Shown here piece after piece: positions 62,711-64,000 of a DNA stretch of 64,000 nucleotides (the stretch's first letter is position 1; each line of letters begins with the position of its first letter). Origin of the DNA: Acinetobacter sp. NIPH 298 (GTDB lineage: Bacteria > Pseudomonadota > Gammaproteobacteria > Pseudomonadales > Moraxellaceae); contig NZ_KB850055.1 in NCBI RefSeq assembly GCF_000369505.1, forward strand, positions 682,001 through 746,000, written 5' to 3'. A program made the translations under genes and the position numbers. The notes beneath the pieces are model-generated. The model worked only from the letters and a program-made list of their open reading frames with translations, did no database searches and was not told the DNA's origin.

Positions 62711-62739
62711 AAAGCAGTCCTAAAAAGGACTGCTTTTTT
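62711..62739 (+). terminator. terminator after the capsid gene
   Basis: A perfect 11-bp stem (AAAGCAGTCCT / AGGACTGCTTT) with an AAAA loop and T residues. Like the one at 60702, it interrupts the late operon. Confidence 0.9.
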
Positions 62740-62759
62740 ATATGTTGAGGGTTGGGAAA

Positions 62760-63065
62760 ATGCCAAAAATTGAATTATTAACTGATCTTTGTTCAGGTCC
62801 AGTAGGTTCAATCATTGATGTTCAAGACTATGAATTCAATGTGTTGGAAAGGCTTGGAGTTGCCAAACTTGCTGATTCAACCAATTCATCTAAACAGGTT
62901 GAGCATCAAATAGTATTTGAGCCAATTGATTTGAAAGGATTGTTGCTGAATCTGAATGGAACGCCTGTTGTAGATGATTTTGGTGCTTTAGTTCCTGAGC
63001 TAGCAGTTCAGAGTGTTCAAAAAGCAGCTAGTAAAGGTGGGAAAAACACTAAAAAAGGTGAGTAA
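62760..63065 (+). CDS. small phage protein between capsid and portal genes
   Basis: 101 residues from ATG 62760, with AGGGTTGGG upstream. The beginning MPKIELLTDLCSGPVGSIID and the DYEFNVLERLGVAKL segment recall the short SH3-like head proteins found next to connector genes. The tail is Lys-rich (SKGGKNTKKGE). Function unknown; head-tail joining is a guess. It ends one base before the portal gene's ATG. Confidence 0.6.
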   Translation: MPKIELLTDLCSGPVGSIIDVQDYEFNVLERLGVAKLADSTNSSKQVEHQIVFEPIDLKGLLLNLNGTPVVDDFGALVPELAVQSVQKAASKGGKNTKKGE

Positions 63066-64000
63066 ATGGGCGTATTTAGTGGGTTATTTCGTAAAAAGTC
63101 CATGTCTCCAGTTCAAGGCTCAAGTGGTTGGAGTCGTATATTTGAGCCATTTATGGGCGCTTGGCAGAGAAATATTGAGCTTAAAAAAGAAGATATTCTC
63201 TCATTTCACGCTGTATTTTCTTGTATTTCCTTAATTTCTAAAGACATTGGCAATATGCCTTTAGAGCTAAAAAAGAAAGATGGTGATATTTGGGTAAAGG
63301 CCAAAGATGAAAATCTAAAATTTTTGGAAAAACCTAATCATTTTCAAACGATGCAACAGTTTTTAGAATTTTGGGTTATATCAAAGTGTCGGAATGGTAA
63401 TACTTATATACTCAAGCTAAGAAATGCGTTTGGTAAAGTTGAACAACTTATTGTACTTAATCCAGATTTGGTAAAGCCTTTAGTAAGTGATAAAGGTGAG
63501 GTTTTTTATCAGATCAGTGTTGATGTACTAGCTCAACAATCTACCCCAGTTATTTTACCAGCTTCAGAAATCATTCATGACCGTTGGAATTGCCTTTATC
63601 ATTCTCTAGTGGGATTAAGTCCTATCGTTGCTTGTGGTTTGGCTGCGGGGAATGGTTTGGCAATTCAAAAATATGGTGCAACGTTCTTTAATAATATGAG
63701 TCGCCCAAGTGGAATTTTGACTGCACCAGGGCGTATTTCTGATGAAGATGCAAAAATGCTTGGTGAGCGTTGGAAAGCAAATTATTCAGGAGCAAATATC
63801 GGGGGTACTGCAATTCTAGGTAGTGATATGAAATATATGCCTATCAGTGTTGCTGCTGCTGATGCTCAACTTATTGAACAGCATAAAATGAGTTCTGAAG
63901 TTTGTTGTTCTGCATTTCATGTGCACCCTTTCAAGATTGGTTTTGGTGCTATCCCGCAGGGTTTGAAAGTAGAGGATGTAAATCTTTTGCATTTTGGCGA
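63066..64000 (+). CDS. HK97-family portal protein (3' truncated by window)
   Basis: The frame is open from ATG 63066 to the end of the window, about 311 residues. It shows the portal landmarks ISLISKDIGNMPLELKKKDG, KCRNGNTYILKLRN, GGTAILG and FHVHPFKIG. The portal forms the DNA-entry dodecamer. It begins directly after the stop of the 101-aa gene. In standard HK97-type order the portal gene precedes protease and capsid, but here it follows them. Confidence 0.93.
   Translation, partial: MGVFSGLFRKKSMSPVQGSSGWSRIFEPFMGAWQRNIELKKEDILSFHAVFSCISLISKDIGNMPLELKKKDGDIWVKAKDENLKFLEKPNHFQTMQQFLEFWVISKCRNGNTYILKLRNAFGKVEQLIVLNPDLVKPLVSDKGEVFYQISVDVLAQQSTPVILPASEIIHDRWNCLYHSLVGLSPIVACGLAAGNGLAIQKYGATFFNNMSRPSGILTAPGRISDEDAKMLGERWKANYSGANIGGTAILGSDMKYMPISVAAADAQLIEQHKMSSEVCCSAFHVHPFKIGFGAIPQGLKVEDVNLLHFG

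Larger units (their letters stand above)
47140..64000 (+). mobile_element. prophage, left part (right end outside window)
   Basis: Begins at tRNA-Val and carries, in order, integrase, leftward early genes, CI, Cro, CII-like regulator, methyltransferase, primase, helicase, origin, putative antiterminator, HNH nucleases, terminase, head genes and portal. All lysis, tail and right-attachment parts lie beyond the window. No gene here is visibly broken, so it could be an intact temperate phage of HK97-like morphogenesis. Confidence 0.93.

Overview
The window looks like an Acinetobacter (Moraxellaceae) chromosome. It is AT-rich, and the gene order and protein sequences fit: hflD-mnmA-nudJ behind purB, surE followed by an NlpD-like lipoprotein with no rpoS, a fimX/PilZ pair beside epmB-efp, a long AmpG, and cstA-ybdD. 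About 47 kb of host chromosome is followed by about 17 kb of a prophage whose right end lies outside the window. This is inferred from content; no database was searched.

1-1.5 kb: the 3' end of a catecholate-siderophore operon (isochorismate synthase, then 2,3-dihydro-2,3-dihydroxybenzoate dehydrogenase), closed by a terminator. 1.6-16.1 kb: an aromatic-catabolism island. A divergent IclR-family regulator faces thirteen collinear genes and a porin: Rieske ferredoxin, a 99-aa helical protein, Rieske oxygenase alpha subunit without a beta subunit, SDR, two-domain extradiol-type dioxygenase, ferredoxin reductase, MFS transporter, cupin, alpha/beta hydrolase, an SDR lacking the canonical Tyr/Lys, an aspartate-dehydrogenase-like protein, aldehyde dehydrogenase, ThDP enzyme and outer-membrane porin. 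Two identical 16-bp palindromes (GTTTTATATATAAAAC) lie between regulator and operon, and a third GTTTTA-N4-TAAAAC lies before the porin. I take them to be the operators of the IclR regulator. The substrate is not evident.

16.2-47.1 kb: ordinary host genes. These include purB-hflD-mnmA-nudJ, dacC, surE-nlpD-like, a LysR regulator, a large Lon-type protease, an ampG with a roughly 200-aa inserted domain, gloA, rpmE, fimX with a PilZ partner, epmB/efp, cstA-ybdD and a MoxR-DUF58-TgpA triad. A 313-bp MITE-like element lies upstream of the Lon-like gene and a 27-bp collapsed copy of its ends lies downstream of it.

47.1-64 kb: a prophage entered at tRNA-Val(GAC). Layout: integrase; a leftward operon of small genes, including two very short ones (45 and 33 aa); a LexA/S24-type CI repressor between two operator clusters; rightward Cro, CII-like regulator, cytosine methyltransferase with a full-length second reading frame on the same DNA, Toprim primase and SF3 helicase; an iteron-bearing probable origin whose repeats (AGGTGAACGAG) resemble phage P4 alpha-binding iterons; a putative antiterminator; a third CI-like operator on a promoter followed at once by a terminator (a lambda pR'-tR'-like layout); two HNH endonucleases; then HK97-type packaging and head genes in the unusual order terS-terL-protease-capsid-portal. 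The portal gene runs off the window end.
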